Below, one piece after another: positions 11,110 through 24,348 of a stretch of 64,000 bases of DNA; the stretch's first letter is position 1; the number at the start of each line of letters is the position of its first letter. The notes under the pieces are model-generated. The model was not told the origin of the DNA and did not search any database. It worked only from the letters and a program-made list of their open reading frames with translations. Source of the DNA: Rhizodiscina lignyota (taxonomy: Eukaryota; Ascomycota; Dothideomycetes; Aulographales; Rhizodiscinaceae); the NCBI GenBank assembly GCA_010015805.1, contig ML978137.1:434001-498000 (forward strand). Reading direction: 5' to 3'. The position numbers were made by a program, and so were the translations under genes.

Positions 11110-12380
11110 CTCGGCCGAACGCTAATTGGTCCAACTCCAACAAAACGCGCTTTGCGCTTCTTTAACTGTCATAACATCGTCCTTATTTCAATGGATGATA
11201 TCGTACACCGACTACGGATGCATCGGCTATATCGTATTTTAGCACAATGTAACTACCTCCGGGATGTAACTCTTATGCGGGGTTGTTCGGATATCTGCCT
11301 TAACCAACCCGAGTTTCGCTGTAGCACCATGCAAAAGCCTGCTTATGCAGGTGCCGTAAACTCGATTTCCGGTCCAGGAACATGATGATATATCTGTGTC
11401 TGGCGGTTTATTTTTTCGAGAACCGATTGGCTGTAGTCGTAACAATACTCTGGCAGCCACTAGGCATGCCGAAGACCCCAGTAAGACTGAATTTGAAATG
11501 TACGAAGACGATATCAACGGAATAGATGTGGAGACTTGAGAAGGAAATGTTGATGTGAAAATAAGTGTGCTTTCTAAGACAAATATGGCAGGAAAGCCCG
11601 ACTCTTAGTCGTATACGGAGAAGGATTATTGCCTGAGTTGACCGTGGAAGGACGACATGGACGACGTTCAAATGAGCATTTTCGACAAATGGGAGAGAAC
11701 AAGTACTCCTTTCCAAGATATCTGCTCAATCCATGGTCTCAGGGGAGGCTTTGATATGGGTGTGACCTCACTGTGTTTTGTCGTCTTAATGTCGTTCTGA
11801 TCGGTGGATACAAAATCATCTCATGATGACTAGGCATGATGAGACATGATTGTGGAAATGTATGGAAAGGGATTGACAGGTGGTGGGGTTTGTGGTCTTA
11901 GTTCACAGAGTCGAGCTGATTCCTGAGGCTTCTGCTCAGCTCAAACGCGGTGTTGGACGATGGCTAGAATCTGGGGGGACGTTCCTCGAAGTTAGCGATA
12001 CAAAAGAAAGCTAAGTTGCACGTATATGGCCAAGCTTCTCACCTTATCTTATACTCTATCCGAACCCATAGGTCTTGGACAGGTCGAGGATAACGAGACA
12101 TCGATCAACCTCAGCGGCGCCATGGTCGGCTGCGACTGCTACAGATGTGATGGCTGAGGCTGCTTGACATAGGAGCTCTTGCCGTGCGATATGAAAGCCC
12201 TTCAAGCTCTTCATTGGCTTGTACGAAGCATTTAAGCGTCAGGGTTGAAGTGAGTACGGAGTATGAATTCTCAAAACTTGAACGATGCCTGCTTATGTCA
12301 TCGATATACACAGTATACCGCATTTAGCATCAACCTCCTTCTTCCGCAACTTGAGTATTCCTCCACCCAGACATGCCTCC
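11110..12380. other. Divergent spacer between GH92 and the Ted1-like gene
   Basis: About 1.27 kb that must carry both promoters. An in-frame ATG at 12285 could extend the Ted1-like protein by 32 residues, but that stretch does not look conserved. No other gene supported. Confidence 0.5.
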
Positions 12381-14255
12381 ATGTCCCTCTCTTCAGTCTT
12401 GTTCCGTGCTCTTCAGCTTGTTTTACCACTGTCTATTCTAAGTTTGACGTATTTATACCTATATCCCTTCGTCCACGGCTGCGCGTTTCCCTCTCCAGTG
12501 GCGTCTTCCCACCATGTGTCCTTCAACGCGTCATTTATCGGGCCAGGAGGCTTCCAGCAGCAGGCTGACCAAGCGCGAGCAACTATACCCCCGATAGCAC
12601 CATTCAGACTACTGGCTCTCGGTGATCCTCAACTTGAGGGTGATTCCTCGCTGCCGAAGCTGAATGAGGATGGGAAGGGCGTTTTTCCCAGCCTACATCC
12701 GTTCTGGATCTATTCGCCCACCTCTCTGAATTTTGGAATCATCCGTAATGCCTTCCGCGATTTGATCATTAAGGACATACCGAAGCTGGCGAAGTATAGC
12801 CAGAAATGGCTCGATCTCCTTGGCAACGACTTCTATCTCGCGCACATCTACCGTACCATGTCCTGGTGGGCAGAACCCACGCACCTCGTTGTCCTTGGTG
12901 ACTTGCTGGGTAGTCAGTGGGTGAGCGATGAAGAATTCGATCGACGAAGCGACCGATTCTGGGACAGGGTGTTCAAGGGTGCTGAGAAGGTCACGGACGA
13001 GACAATATACGTGGGCGAGGATGAGAACGAGTCTGCCGCGGAGCGTATGGAGGTGCTAGGAGCCGATGAGGATTGGAGGACTCGTATAATTGCCGTTGCA
13101 GGGAACCACGATATTGGATATGCTGGAGACTTGGACGAAAAGAGGATTGAACGGTTCGAGAGGCGCTTCGGCAGGGTGAACTGGAGCATACGGTTCACCC
13201 TATCACCCACTGAGCCAACATTGTGTGACACGCCATCCTCAATCTCAAACGATACAAGGCCAGATGATCCACCGACTTTACGTCTCATTATTCTCAACAG
13301 TATGAACCTGGATACCCCTGCTCTATCGCCGTCTCTTCAAAGCTCGACATACGACTTCCTCAACACCGCAATTCTCACTCAATCCCCCCTCCCACAGTCC
13401 CCCGAAGGACCAGACCATACTGGCACGATCCTCCTCACCCACATACCTCTACACAAGCGCGAAGGTGTCTGCGCCGATGCGCCGTACTTCAACTTCTTTT
13501 CTGGGTTGGAAGGCGATGGCGTTAAGGAACAGAATCATCTGAGCGATTACGCAAGTCGTGTTGGTATACTCGAGGGCATATTCGGGATGAGTGGTGAGGG
13601 ACATAATGCGGCATATAGAGGACTGGGAAGGAGGGGCATGGTGCTGACGGGCCATGATCATGTTGGATGCGATATCTGGCATTTTTGGAACGCGACTATG
13701 AATGTGGATAATGAGGATGGGATTGAGAAGCTGGTCGGAGGATGGGATGCGGTTCGCTACGCTGACGCAGCGGATTTTGTCCAGCAACATGATGTAGTTA
13801 TACATCGCATGGCCGAGGGCGATCGTCCTATCCCAGGATTGCGCGAGACCACCGTGCGCAGCATGATGGGGGAGTTTGGTGGCAACGCCGGTCTTCTGTC
13901 GGGCTGGTTTGATGAGGAACTGCAAGAGTGGCGGTTTGAGTATGCGAGCTGCAAGCTTGGAGTGCAACACATTTGGTGGGCCATCCATATCTTGGCATTA
14001 GTTGCGCTACTCATGACCGTTGTGGGAATTGTGGCATTCATAGCGGAGCAGCGAAGACCGGCCATAGAGGCCGTAAAACCGCGTCGGAAAGGACGGGACG
14101 CGTCAGGAACGGCAAATAGTAGATATCCTCTCGACCCTCACGTTCGCACGTCTGGAGATACTACGAGAGTCAAGACGGGGAAGAATTCAGTAGAAACCCA
14201 GCCAGATCGAGAGAAGAAGCGGATAGAGAAAGGGTTGCAAGTAGGCCCACGATAA
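12381..14255 (+). CDS. TED1: Ted1/PGAP5-like GPI-glycan phosphoesterase
   Basis: A single exon of 624 residues from ATG 12381. Ted1 (yeast) and PGAP5 (mammals) are ER metallophosphoesterases that remove ethanolamine phosphate from the GPI glycan so that GPI proteins can leave the ER. The five metallophosphoesterase blocks are visible: LLALGDPQLEGD, VVLGDLLGSQW, VAGNHDIGY, LLTHIPLHKREG and LTGHDHVGCDIWHF. A hydrophobic helix sits near residues 8-28 and another near residues 535-560 (IHILALVALLMTVVGIVAFI), followed by a basic cytosolic tail. This two-anchor layout fits the family. I prefer ATG 12381 over 12285 because it places the first helix at the N terminus. The promoter side is shared with the GH92 gene. 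Confidence 0.88.
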   Translation: MSLSSVLFRALQLVLPLSILSLTYLYLYPFVHGCAFPSPVASSHHVSFNASFIGPGGFQQQADQARATIPPIAPFRLLALGDPQLEGDSSLPKLNEDGKGVFPSLHPFWIYSPTSLNFGIIRNAFRDLIIKDIPKLAKYSQKWLDLLGNDFYLAHIYRTMSWWAEPTHLVVLGDLLGSQWVSDEEFDRRSDRFWDRVFKGAEKVTDETIYVGEDENESAAERMEVLGADEDWRTRIIAVAGNHDIGYAGDLDEKRIERFERRFGRVNWSIRFTLSPTEPTLCDTPSSISNDTRPDDPPTLRLIILNSMNLDTPALSPSLQSSTYDFLNTAILTQSPLPQSPEGPDHTGTILLTHIPLHKREGVCADAPYFNFFSGLEGDGVKEQNHLSDYASRVGILEGIFGMSGEGHNAAYRGLGRRGMVLTGHDHVGCDIWHFWNATMNVDNEDGIEKLVGGWDAVRYADAADFVQQHDVVIHRMAEGDRPIPGLRETTVRSMMGEFGGNAGLLSGWFDEELQEWRFEYASCKLGVQHIWWAIHILALVALLMTVVGIVAFIAEQRRPAIEAVKPRRKGRDASGTANSRYPLDPHVRTSGDTTRVKTGKNSVETQPDREKKRIEKGLQVGPR

Positions 14256-14466
14256 TCAACGATTCTTTATCAGATTTCAGTCAGGCCGTTCCACACACTC
14301 TGAAAGAGAACATCGCTGGATAATGAAGTGTCGTAGTCATTCAGAAGGTCCTGGTGAATTCGGTTCTGCTGATTGCTACCGAACGTAAAGCAAAGCCATC
14401 ACACTCGCCAGCCCATATGCTCAATGGAAGTCTGCAAAATGAAAATGCCGAAGTTGGACTCCCTCC

Positions 14467-15141
14467 CCTCACATCACCACGCCCGAGTTGCTTGCGATAC
14501 GCTGAAATTCCGTTAGTCTCTCCATTCCAAGTCAGTATCCCAAGTAAACTCACTGGCCACAGCTCTGCCGCCTCCTTTCCAACGGGTCCTGTGATCGCAC
14601 TTCCCTTCATCTCACCCTTGGGGTTCACAATGACACCCGCGTTGTCCTCGAAATAGAGGTATACTCCGTCCGCGCGTCTCCAAGGTTTCGATTGTCGCAC
14701 AACCACAGCCGGCATGACCTTCTTCCTCAGCTCGGGCTTTCCCTTCTTGACGGTCGCCATGACCATGTCGCCGACGCCAGCAGCGGGCAGGCGGTTCAGG
14801 CGCGCACCGATGCCCTTGACGGAGATGATGTAGAGATTGCGAGCGCCGGAATTGTCGCAGCAGTTCATGACTGCGCCGCTGTTCATGATATCAGTCTTTG
14901 CTTCCTCAATCTTTCCATATATGTCGAATTTGAATATCCCCAGGGAGACAATATAGAGCCATAAACTCTTGGAAATAATTGAGGCGAGAATTTTCGGAAG
15001 AGAGCACGTACACAGGCAGACCGAGAGTCATTTTGAGCTTGTTGCCAGAGGCACCGCCGCGTCTGTTCAACAGTAATTGTTAGCTAGCGCTCCGCACATA
15101 ATCCCCAAGTTGAAAGATAGCTCGTACCCTCGCTTCGACAT
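14467..15141 (-). CDS. RPL23: 60S ribosomal protein uL14 (L23)
   Basis: Four exons (15141-15128, 15062-15012, 14878-14554, 14499-14467) give 140 residues, the exact size expected of eukaryotic uL14. The protein sits on the large-subunit face at the subunit interface. Seen in sequence: the start [72 protein letters not shown], and an end in [10 protein letters not shown]. The first exon has 14 bases and the last 33, so most of the coding sequence is in exon 3. Short 5' exons followed by introns are usual for fungal ribosomal protein genes. Cys replaces the more common Ala/Thr at one position of the NCxDN block, which is tolerated. Confidence 0.97.
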
Positions 15142-15564
15142 TTTGACGGTGTTTTAGGGTCTCTGTTGTAGTTGGAAAGTGAATTTGCTGCAATCGATAA
15201 TTTCGCGATAGCAATTGCGGTCGAAAATGCGTGGTGGCATCGGAACTCGGCGAATATTTCCCCGGGTTACCTCATTTCTTGGCACCAGCCAAATCCAAAG
15301 GCGACACCATTCAATGTGGTCGGCGCAAATGGAACTCCAAAGATAGGTGCAAATTTCATTCCTCAGTTGCCTCGTAAGGTACATCATCATCTACTGGGAT
15401 CGGCCCATGCAAACTCCCGATAATACCCAAGGCTCCGCAAATCAGACTTTTCTACAACCATCATCCTAACGCCTCGCAAAGTGTATGTCTGTTCCGCTCC
15501 CCGTATATCAGTCGTACTCCTTCTGCCCAAGCTCGTCATCGCTGTAGCTCCTCGCATGACAGCA
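15142..15564. other. Spacer between uL14 and Ent3
   Basis: About 420 bases: promoter of the ribosomal protein gene and 3' region of Ent3. Nothing else seen. Confidence 0.5.
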
Positions 15565-17335
15565 TTATCCCAAGAGATCATCGAATGCGCTCCCACCTGC
15601 TGGCTTCTGTCCTGACGCAGCGGGAGGTGCCGCAGGACCACCCGTAGGCGCAGGAGCACCCCACAAACTTGCGCTCGTCTTTTGCTTTGCCATATCAGCC
15701 ATGCTGACGCCCGCACCAGGCTTTGGGGTCGTCTTCTTGGACCCTCCGAGCAAGCTGCTGAAGGCATCTCCACCAGCCGGCTTCGGCTTTTGACCACCAA
15801 TGCTACCAGATGGCGAGAGTACGCTGCCGGGAGTGGAAGACCCTGGAGTGTTGGACTGGCCCATAGATACGGATTGGAAGTAGTTGGGGCCAGTCGGCTG
15901 GTAGCCCGTGGGCTTGGTAGGTTGGGCAGCCATCATTGGTGTAGAAGCCGCTCCAGTTGACATTGGCGGAGGCGAAAATGTGGATGCTGACATGGCCATG
16001 GGAGTGCTGCCAGTAGATTGTGGTGGGGGAGAGACAGAAGCGAAAAGATCATTGATGTTGGACTTTTGTGTGCCTTGAACAGGTTGTGGAGCTGCGAACT
16101 GCGTGGACGCTGTTGTCGTGGAAGTCGAAGCGGGCGGAGCAATGCTGAATGCAGAAGCAGAGGACTGAACAGGAGCTGTCTGGGTCGATGGAGTCGCAGA
16201 CTGGAAGTCGTCGAACTCATCGTCATCTGCACCACCAGGGGACTGGAAGCCACCAAAATCGTTGGCAGCAGATGTTGCTGGGGCCTTTCCGTTCGATACA
16301 GATACAGGAGCTGCAGGTTCGTCAAAGTCGAACAGATCCACTTCCGGTGCCTTCGGTTTCGGAGGGTCTTCCTTCTTGGCTTCCCGCTTAACAGCTGATG
16401 CTCGAGTATCGCTCTGCCTTCGTCCGGGGGCAGCCACTGCGCCTTCATCGTATTCATCATATTCCTCGAACCTGTCTTTTCTGCCTTGTGTGTCACTGAA
16501 GCCGCCTTCATTGCCTCCGAATCCTCCACCATCACCGTACACCCCTCCGCTGTAACCACCATATCCACCCTCGGGACCACCAAATCCACCAGACTCGCTT
16601 CCAAAGCCGCCAAATCTGCTTGATGTACCGCCCATACCCATTCCGCCTTCTACACCGCCATATTTGTTCCTAGTCGACCGCGCCCTCTTCCTCTCTGACC
16701 TTATGCGTTCGACGTCGCTCAGCAGCTCGGTCAACTCCTTGCTGCGGTTCCGCACATTAATGCCCTGATCTTTGCCATTCTGGTCGATGAAATGGAACTG
16801 TCGGAGCATCTTGAGGAGAGACAGATGGGACCGAGCATCGTCAATGACACGTTCAGAGCCATTCTTGATAAGGAACTCGAGGAGTTGGAGAGCCTGTAAG
16901 ATGAATGTCGTTAGTCAGGACTGCAGCGGGTAATAGTGCATTGGCTTTTACCTTGTATATCTGCCGCCATTCCTCCGCAGACTTCTCCGTGAAGCGTTTG
17001 TATATCATTGGCATGATCTCGTTGAGCAATTGGCTGTCAAACGTGTCAGTCCCACAGATGCGATCCCTCGACAATGTCCCATACTAGCTAAAAGTTCCAT
17101 TCGCAATCTCTTGCATCAGCGTCGAAGAAGCCCCCCACGGTTCATTATTCGTCGCCTCTCGGACCTTAGCCTCCATCTCGGTATAGTTCATTACCGCTAT
17201 GGTAGCAGTCAGCCATGTGAATCGAAGACAGCTGTTCCGCCGACAATGCTTACCATTTTGAACCTTTCGCACACCGGCTTTTAAATCGTAAAGAGTTAAG
17301 TTGGTAACTTGGTCTTTTAGGCTGGAGAAATCCAT
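15565..17335 (-). CDS. ENT3: Epsin-type clathrin adaptor (Ent3-like)
   Basis: Four exons (17335-17254, 17196-17085, 17033-16952, 16893-15565) give 534 residues. Ent3 is an ENTH-domain adaptor at the trans-Golgi network and endosomes that binds phosphoinositides, AP-1/GGA and clathrin. The ENTH domain fills residues 1-150: VQNAVMNYTEMEAKVREATN, WGASSTLMQEIANGTFSYQL, LNEIMPMIYKRF and LLEFLIKNGSERVIDDARSH, ending in SVERIRSERK-like basic helices. A Gly-rich linker follows (about residues 175-240). The disordered tail holds short docking motifs: DLFDFDEP (clathrin box-like), DFGGF, DDEFDDF (acidic-Phe, gamma-ear type) and a terminal FDDLLG. The exon 2-3 junction rebuilds the conserved NGTFSYQLLNE run, which fixes the donor at 17084. 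Confidence 0.92.
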
Positions 17336-17675
17336 GGCGGGCGATGAAGAAACCGCAAATTCCTGAGGGCAGGCGGAGTAATGGTCGAGATGTTGTTCGA
17401 CTCGATGTTGCTCGGGGGAGGTTCAGCGGCGGTGGGAGCGGAAGAGCCCCAAGACTTTTCCGTTTTGGGACTATCGCCAACATTTTTGGGCTCGGACGAA
17501 GAAACAAGTTCAAAATATCCACGAAACAGATTTTCAATGCAGATTATATTTGAACTTGTTTTCTAATTCTAGTCATTGCCCTCAGAGGGTTGTTGAGCGC
17601 CCTTATCTTGTTCGTAAATTCTACTCCGCGCAGTCCTTCCTCAGTCAAAACCAATGTGATCTGACAATAACTCAT
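17336..17675. other. Spacer between Ent3 and the PLP enzyme
   Basis: About 340 bases; promoter of Ent3 and 3' end of the upstream gene on the same strand. Nothing else seen. Confidence 0.5.
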
Positions 17676-19007
17676 CTACAGTCTTGCCTGAGCCTTCCCA
17701 CCTAGTCTCAACTCCTTAGCTAGTTCCCTCATCCCATTCAGCAGATCGCTCTTCAAGTCCTGAAAATCCTCAACTCCAATGCTGAGCCTCATGACCCGAT
17801 CATCTACAGTTCGATCAGACATACGCCTCCACTCAATCAAGCTCTCTGCTCCACCCAAACTAGTCGCATGGTGGAAGAGCTTCAACTTGCTCGGCAGCCT
17901 CTTGGCTGTCTCTCTATCTCTCATCCATATCGTAAAGACCGGCCCAAATCCATTCGGCATCTGCTTCTTCAACCACCCCATATCCTTCTTCTGCAAGCTC
18001 GCATGCTGTAATCGAGCGACCAGCTCTTTCACCACAATCGCATCGTCGCTCACTGCCACCGCTGCTCCCTCTTCTCCACTCCCTGCCCTCATCAACCCAT
18101 CCAACCAGCTCACTAAGGCCTCCGTATTCTTGCTTTGCCTCTGCACTCTTAGCTCCAGCGTCCTTAAACTCCTGACTCCCAACCAGCCTTCAAAGCTCCC
18201 CATCACACTACCCAAGAAGATTCGATCCGTGTACAACTGCTGGAACCAATCCTTTCTCCTCACTACTAGCACACCACACAGCATATCGCTATGCCCACCT
18301 ACATACTTTGTGCCACTATGCATCACCACATCTGCGCCCCACTCAAATGGGTCCTGCAGCCCAGGCGGCCCAAAAGTCGCGTCGACTGTCAAGTACGCCC
18401 CTCTCTTGTGCGCCTTCTCCGCAAACTCGGCCAGGTTATAGGCTTCACCTGTCGGATTTAGCGGTGTTTCGACATGCACCATGTCTCCTTTGCCCAAACC
18501 CGCCGCGTCCCAGGCGCTCTCGTCCCGCAGGTCCACTTTCTTGACACCGTATAGCCGCTCGAGGATACCCAGCACGCCGTGGCAGCCGTGGTACCCTTCA
18601 TAGATGGCGACGACCTTGGGGCGGAGGAGCACGCACATGGCATGGAAGGATGAGAGACCAGAGGAGTACGTCAGGGCTTGGCCATGGCAGAGGCGCGAGA
18701 GGATTCGTTCAAGGCGCGAGGTATTGGGCGCAGAGAGGCGGGAGTAGACATGTGGTTCAAAGCCCGTGAGCTGATGAAAAGTTAGTGGGCATCTCAAGCC
18801 TTGCAATAGTGTAGCGCTTGCCTCTTCATCCTCTCCTGGGACCAATTCGTCTGGATTATGACTGTATCTGAAGGTCGTCGATACGTGCATCGGTGGGGCG
18901 ACATCGGTGCTGCTGTTCAGCGGATCGTCTCCGTGGATTCCCAGCGTCGCCGGCGCATATTGGAGCTCTGAAGCTGCCTTTGAGCTGTCATCTTTGCCGG
19001 GAGCCAT
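17676..19007 (-). CDS. Cystathionine gamma-synthase-like PLP enzyme
   Basis: Member of the Cys/Met-metabolism PLP family (aspartate aminotransferase fold), nearest in pattern to yeast Str2/YLL058W-type cystathionine gamma-synthases of transsulfuration. Motifs: APPMHVSTTFRYS, HVYSRLSAPNTSRLE, the cofactor-binding YSSGLSSFHA, EGYHGCHGV, HVETPLNPTGE, LTVDATFGPPGLQDP, and the PLP lysine in HSGTKYVGGHSD. Read straight through it has 443 residues. A 51-base GC-AG intron (18821-18771, donor GCAAGC, branch ACTAAC) is likely; removing it stays in frame, joins GEDEE to LTGFEPHVYSRL as in relatives, and gives 426 residues. The C-terminal three residues ARL could act as a PTS1 variant. The exact substrate within the family cannot be told from sequence. 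Confidence 0.88.
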   Translation of the reverse strand: MAPGKDDSSKAASELQYAPATLGIHGDDPLNSSTDVAPPMHVSTTFRYSHNPDELVPGEDEEASATLLQGLRCPLTFHQLTGFEPHVYSRLSAPNTSRLERILSRLCHGQALTYSSGLSSFHAMCVLLRPKVVAIYEGYHGCHGVLGILERLYGVKKVDLRDESAWDAAGLGKGDMVHVETPLNPTGEAYNLAEFAEKAHKRGAYLTVDATFGPPGLQDPFEWGADVVMHSGTKYVGGHSDMLCGVLVVRRKDWFQQLYTDRIFLGSVMGSFEGWLGVRSLRTLELRVQRQSKNTEALVSWLDGLMRAGSGEEGAAVAVSDDAIVVKELVARLQHASLQKKDMGWLKKQMPNGFGPVFTIWMRDRETAKRLPSKLKLFHHATSLGGAESLIEWRRMSDRTVDDRVMRLSIGVEDFQDLKSDLLNGMRELAKELRLGGKAQARL

Positions 19008-19602
19008 TTCTCAAGTCAATTGGAGATATGGATATGCCAATTGAGCGTGGTTGTGAGCTCCCGATATATGGCCGTAGCGGAAATTTTGGACATCTTTGAC
19101 ATGCTCGGTCCGCCCTATGATAGCCCCACCATGGCGTGCGCGAAAGCCAGTCGGTGAGGCGGGCCTGGAAAACATGCTTAAATATGAGTAATCTCTGTAA
19201 CTCTTTTGACGGAGGAAGAGACGACAAGCCGGAAGAGATGGCACATGAACATGAAGAGATGTTGTGCAAAGTCAGCGTTTCGCCGTCAGCTCGTGCCTAA
19301 GTGAGCTGTCGTTGACATGGGATGATGATGGGCAGCCTGAAGATGGACGCAATCGACAATGAAAGTCATTCAATATGATTCACAGACACGTTGCACTCGA
19401 AGCTTGTGACATGTTATTAAGTCATGCAGCAATTGTCCATTTGGTCATAATGTTGCCGCTATCTAACCTTCTCAACTTTTCAGTCACAGAGAGTGATCTG
19501 TCGTCCAATTTTTGCCGTCTATCCCCTTTTCCCAACCTGTCGCCGTCACTGCCTAATCATACCATGTCCACTACCATGTCCTGTCACGCTTAGAGAAGGC
19601 GT
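19008..19602. other. Spacer between PLP enzyme and cyclophilin
   Basis: About 600 bases; promoter of the PLP enzyme gene. Nothing else seen. Confidence 0.5.
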
Positions 19603-20738
19603 TTAGGACTGGCCGCAGTCAACAATGACGGGCTCGCCATCACGCTTGTCGTACTTGGTGGAGCCAGAGCTGGAGCCGACAGCCTCAATGGCGCGGACGA
19701 CCTTCATCGAATCCACATCACCGGGAACGACCTCGCCGAAGACGACGTGCTTGCCGTCGAGCCAGGAGGTCACAACGGTGGTGACGAAGAACTGAGAGCC
19801 GTTGCTGTTGCATCATGTAAGCATCGACCTTGCCCAAGAGGAACACCAGAATGACTACTTACGTGTTGGGGCCGGCGTTGGCCATGGACAGGAGGAAGGG
19901 CTTGTCGTGCTTGAGCTTGAAGTTCTCATCCGCGAACTTCTCGCCGTAGATGGAGCGACCACCAGTACCCTGTTGTCCACGTGTCAGCGCTCTGTATGCT
20001 CTCGAGTATGGGTCTGTCCCGAGTTTTGCAGGCTCGCGATTGGAAGGGACGCACATTGCCGCGAGTGAAGTCACCGCCCTGAAGCATGAACTGAGGGATC
20101 ACGCGGTGGAAGCGAGACCCAATGTAGCCGGTGCCCTTGTCACGGTTGGTGCAGAGAACACGGAAGTTCTCGGCGGTCTTGGGAACGACATCGTCGAAGA
20201 GGTGGAAGTTGATACGGCCAGACTGGGCTGTTTGAGAGTTACAGGATTAGCCAGCGCTCTATAGCAGTGAATTGAGTAGGTTGGTGCCCAAGGTGTCTTG
20301 GTGAAGCTGAGGAATCCTTCTTTCTGCTACTGGAAGGTGGGGCAGTGAAAACCCTGAGAGCGTCATTCCAAGAGCTGAACAACACGGGAGGCGTTGATTC
20401 AAGTCTCAGAGTCTGCTCAGAATTCTCCGTACAGTTTCACATCTCCATGATTGCAGTGTATAGAGTGTTGAGGAGTCGACGGCTGAAAGTTGCCTGCTGC
20501 ACTTACGTTTGTCTCCAGACCGGTCAACATTAGTTACCTTGCCGTTGGAGTCGACCGTGACCTCAGGGCCGGTCCACTTGCAGTCAAAGTAGACAGAGAC
20601 AGTCATTTTTGCTGTGCTTGCGTGAAAGCGTCTTGAGAAAAGGTGTGTTGAAGGATTGAAGCTGGAGGAAGCAAGTTTTGGAGAGTTCGAGAGCTTATGA
20701 ACAAAATAAAGCCCGGATCGAAGTGGGGAAGAGGCCAT
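19603..20738 (-). CDS. Cyclophilin A-type peptidyl-prolyl isomerase, mitochondrial/cytosolic
   Basis: Four exons (20738-20507, 20227-20055, 19969-19863, 19804-19603) give 237 residues from the first ATG, or 193 from an in-frame ATG at 20606. The catalytic domain is cyclophilin A-like: [62 protein letters not shown], and [13 protein letters not shown], so the active-site Arg and Phe and the cyclosporin-contact Trp are present. The first 44 residues are rich in Ser, Arg and Ala without acids and end [12 protein letters not shown], a typical mitochondrial presequence with an R-F cleavage context. Neurospora crassa is known to make both mitochondrial and cytosolic cyclophilin from one gene, and this layout fits the same arrangement. 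An extra loop (about residues 55-77) precedes the KPQSGRINF start of the core. Confidence 0.94.
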
Positions 20739-21477
20739 CGCGGGGTAGGCAGGAGCAACACTTGGACAGGGGTCAGCGACACTAGCTCAGATCGAGCTTT
20801 TCATACGGTAAACAATGATGTCGCCTTCGAGGCGATGAGGGTGATCCGGCATGAAATCATGCAGCCCAGTCTGCAGCGCTTTTCGTGCCACCCGTCATCA
20901 GGTGGAACCACTGCGGCAAAAGCTCCGGGAGTGTCTTACCAGGATCATCCGGCTGTGCAAAGGGGGAAAAAGAAGACCAAGGGAGAGGAGAGGTTGAAGG
21001 AGCGACGAACCTTGTACAGCTAGGAGATGGGAGGGTAGTGCAGGAGACGGAGTATAAACGACCAAGTACAATTACAGTATGAGATTGAGGATACAAGACG
21101 CCCCGAATTGACCGGTCAAAGGCTCTTGGGGAGGGGTGGGTAAATCAAGGTTTGGTGGAGAAAGATTTTGCTTCCCTTGAAAGGGGTCGTCTGAGCACGT
21201 GACCATCCGTCAACGTCCAGGTTTCACGATTCTTCACAACGTCATGGAGGATTGGTATCCGTGAAGTGCACTCCTGCATGTGCTCGGAGGTCCCTCCCTT
21301 TGCAGGGTAATGTACGGCCGGCATACCTCACGCATATCACGATACATGTACTTGCAGGATGCAGTGAAACCTCACCAAAGACAGTGCTCGGTGACATGGA
21401 TTGAATCGCAACAATGCGAGAATGCGTACAAACGAGCCAAGAGCACTATTTGGCGCTCCATATCATCAAACAACAAC
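20739..21477. other. Spacer between cyclophilin and malic enzyme
   Basis: About 740 bases, promoter of the cyclophilin gene and 3' end of malic enzyme. Nothing else supported. Confidence 0.5.
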
Positions 21478-23594
<2,117 letters not shown>

Positions 23595-24348
23595 TGCTGT
23601 CGTACTTCGAAAATGCCGATTAAACGAATCTAGATGAGAAACTTGATTCTAATATGGATTCTGCTGAATAAACTGATGCTCTCGTAGACGAGGAGTAGAA
23701 CTGAGTAGGCGCGTGCAACAAGCAAATGATCACAAGGAAGGTCTCCAACTCCGACGAGGCTAACGGCAGGTCTTGAAGTCTGGAAGCAGGATTGAGAGGC
23801 TAATTGATATTTAATAACGTCGAAACGGGACGCCCGTCCTTACCAAATAGCTGTCCCACGAGGGCGGCCGAAGGCAGGCTATCTCGCCTACCAACCTGAT
23901 CCGTGTACACGCAAGTGAGACCCTGCATGCTCTCGCCAATGACGTACATCTAGCGATTGCACAGTATGGACGGTTCGAACTTTAAGATGGAACGAAGGGG
24001 ATGCTATAATTTTCTGCTGCCACTGAGTCAGCACGTAAAAGCTGATTCATCGGAACATACAGGGTCGCATGGCCTGATGGCTCGTCCCGATCGCGGTTTT
24101 GAAGAGAGATACATAGGAGGCAGGTATGTGAGGAATCGTATCGGCTGACACTGCTCTGGCTTTGTCACGAGCTTTTGTTGAAGCTGATGAGGAGGACGCA
24201 GGGATATCTCAAATCTACTTTCCCCCAAATTTCCCTCAAATTTCACTTCTAATTCATCTACGTACATTGCATCAGGCAAAGTCTGAATTGACCTAGGCCA
24301 TGGACATCGAAATTGCTCGTTGCATTACAAGACCTTGTGATACTACGG
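23595..24348. other. Spacer upstream of malic enzyme
   Basis: About 750 bases holding the malic enzyme promoter. No gene or repeat recognised. Confidence 0.45.

Noticed and set aside
12285-12380. Earlier ATG for the Ted1-like protein
   Set aside because: It adds 32 polar residues before the N-terminal membrane helix and does not look conserved; kept only as an alternative.
17779-18441. 220-codon frame on the plus strand
   Set aside because: Antisense shadow of the PLP enzyme.
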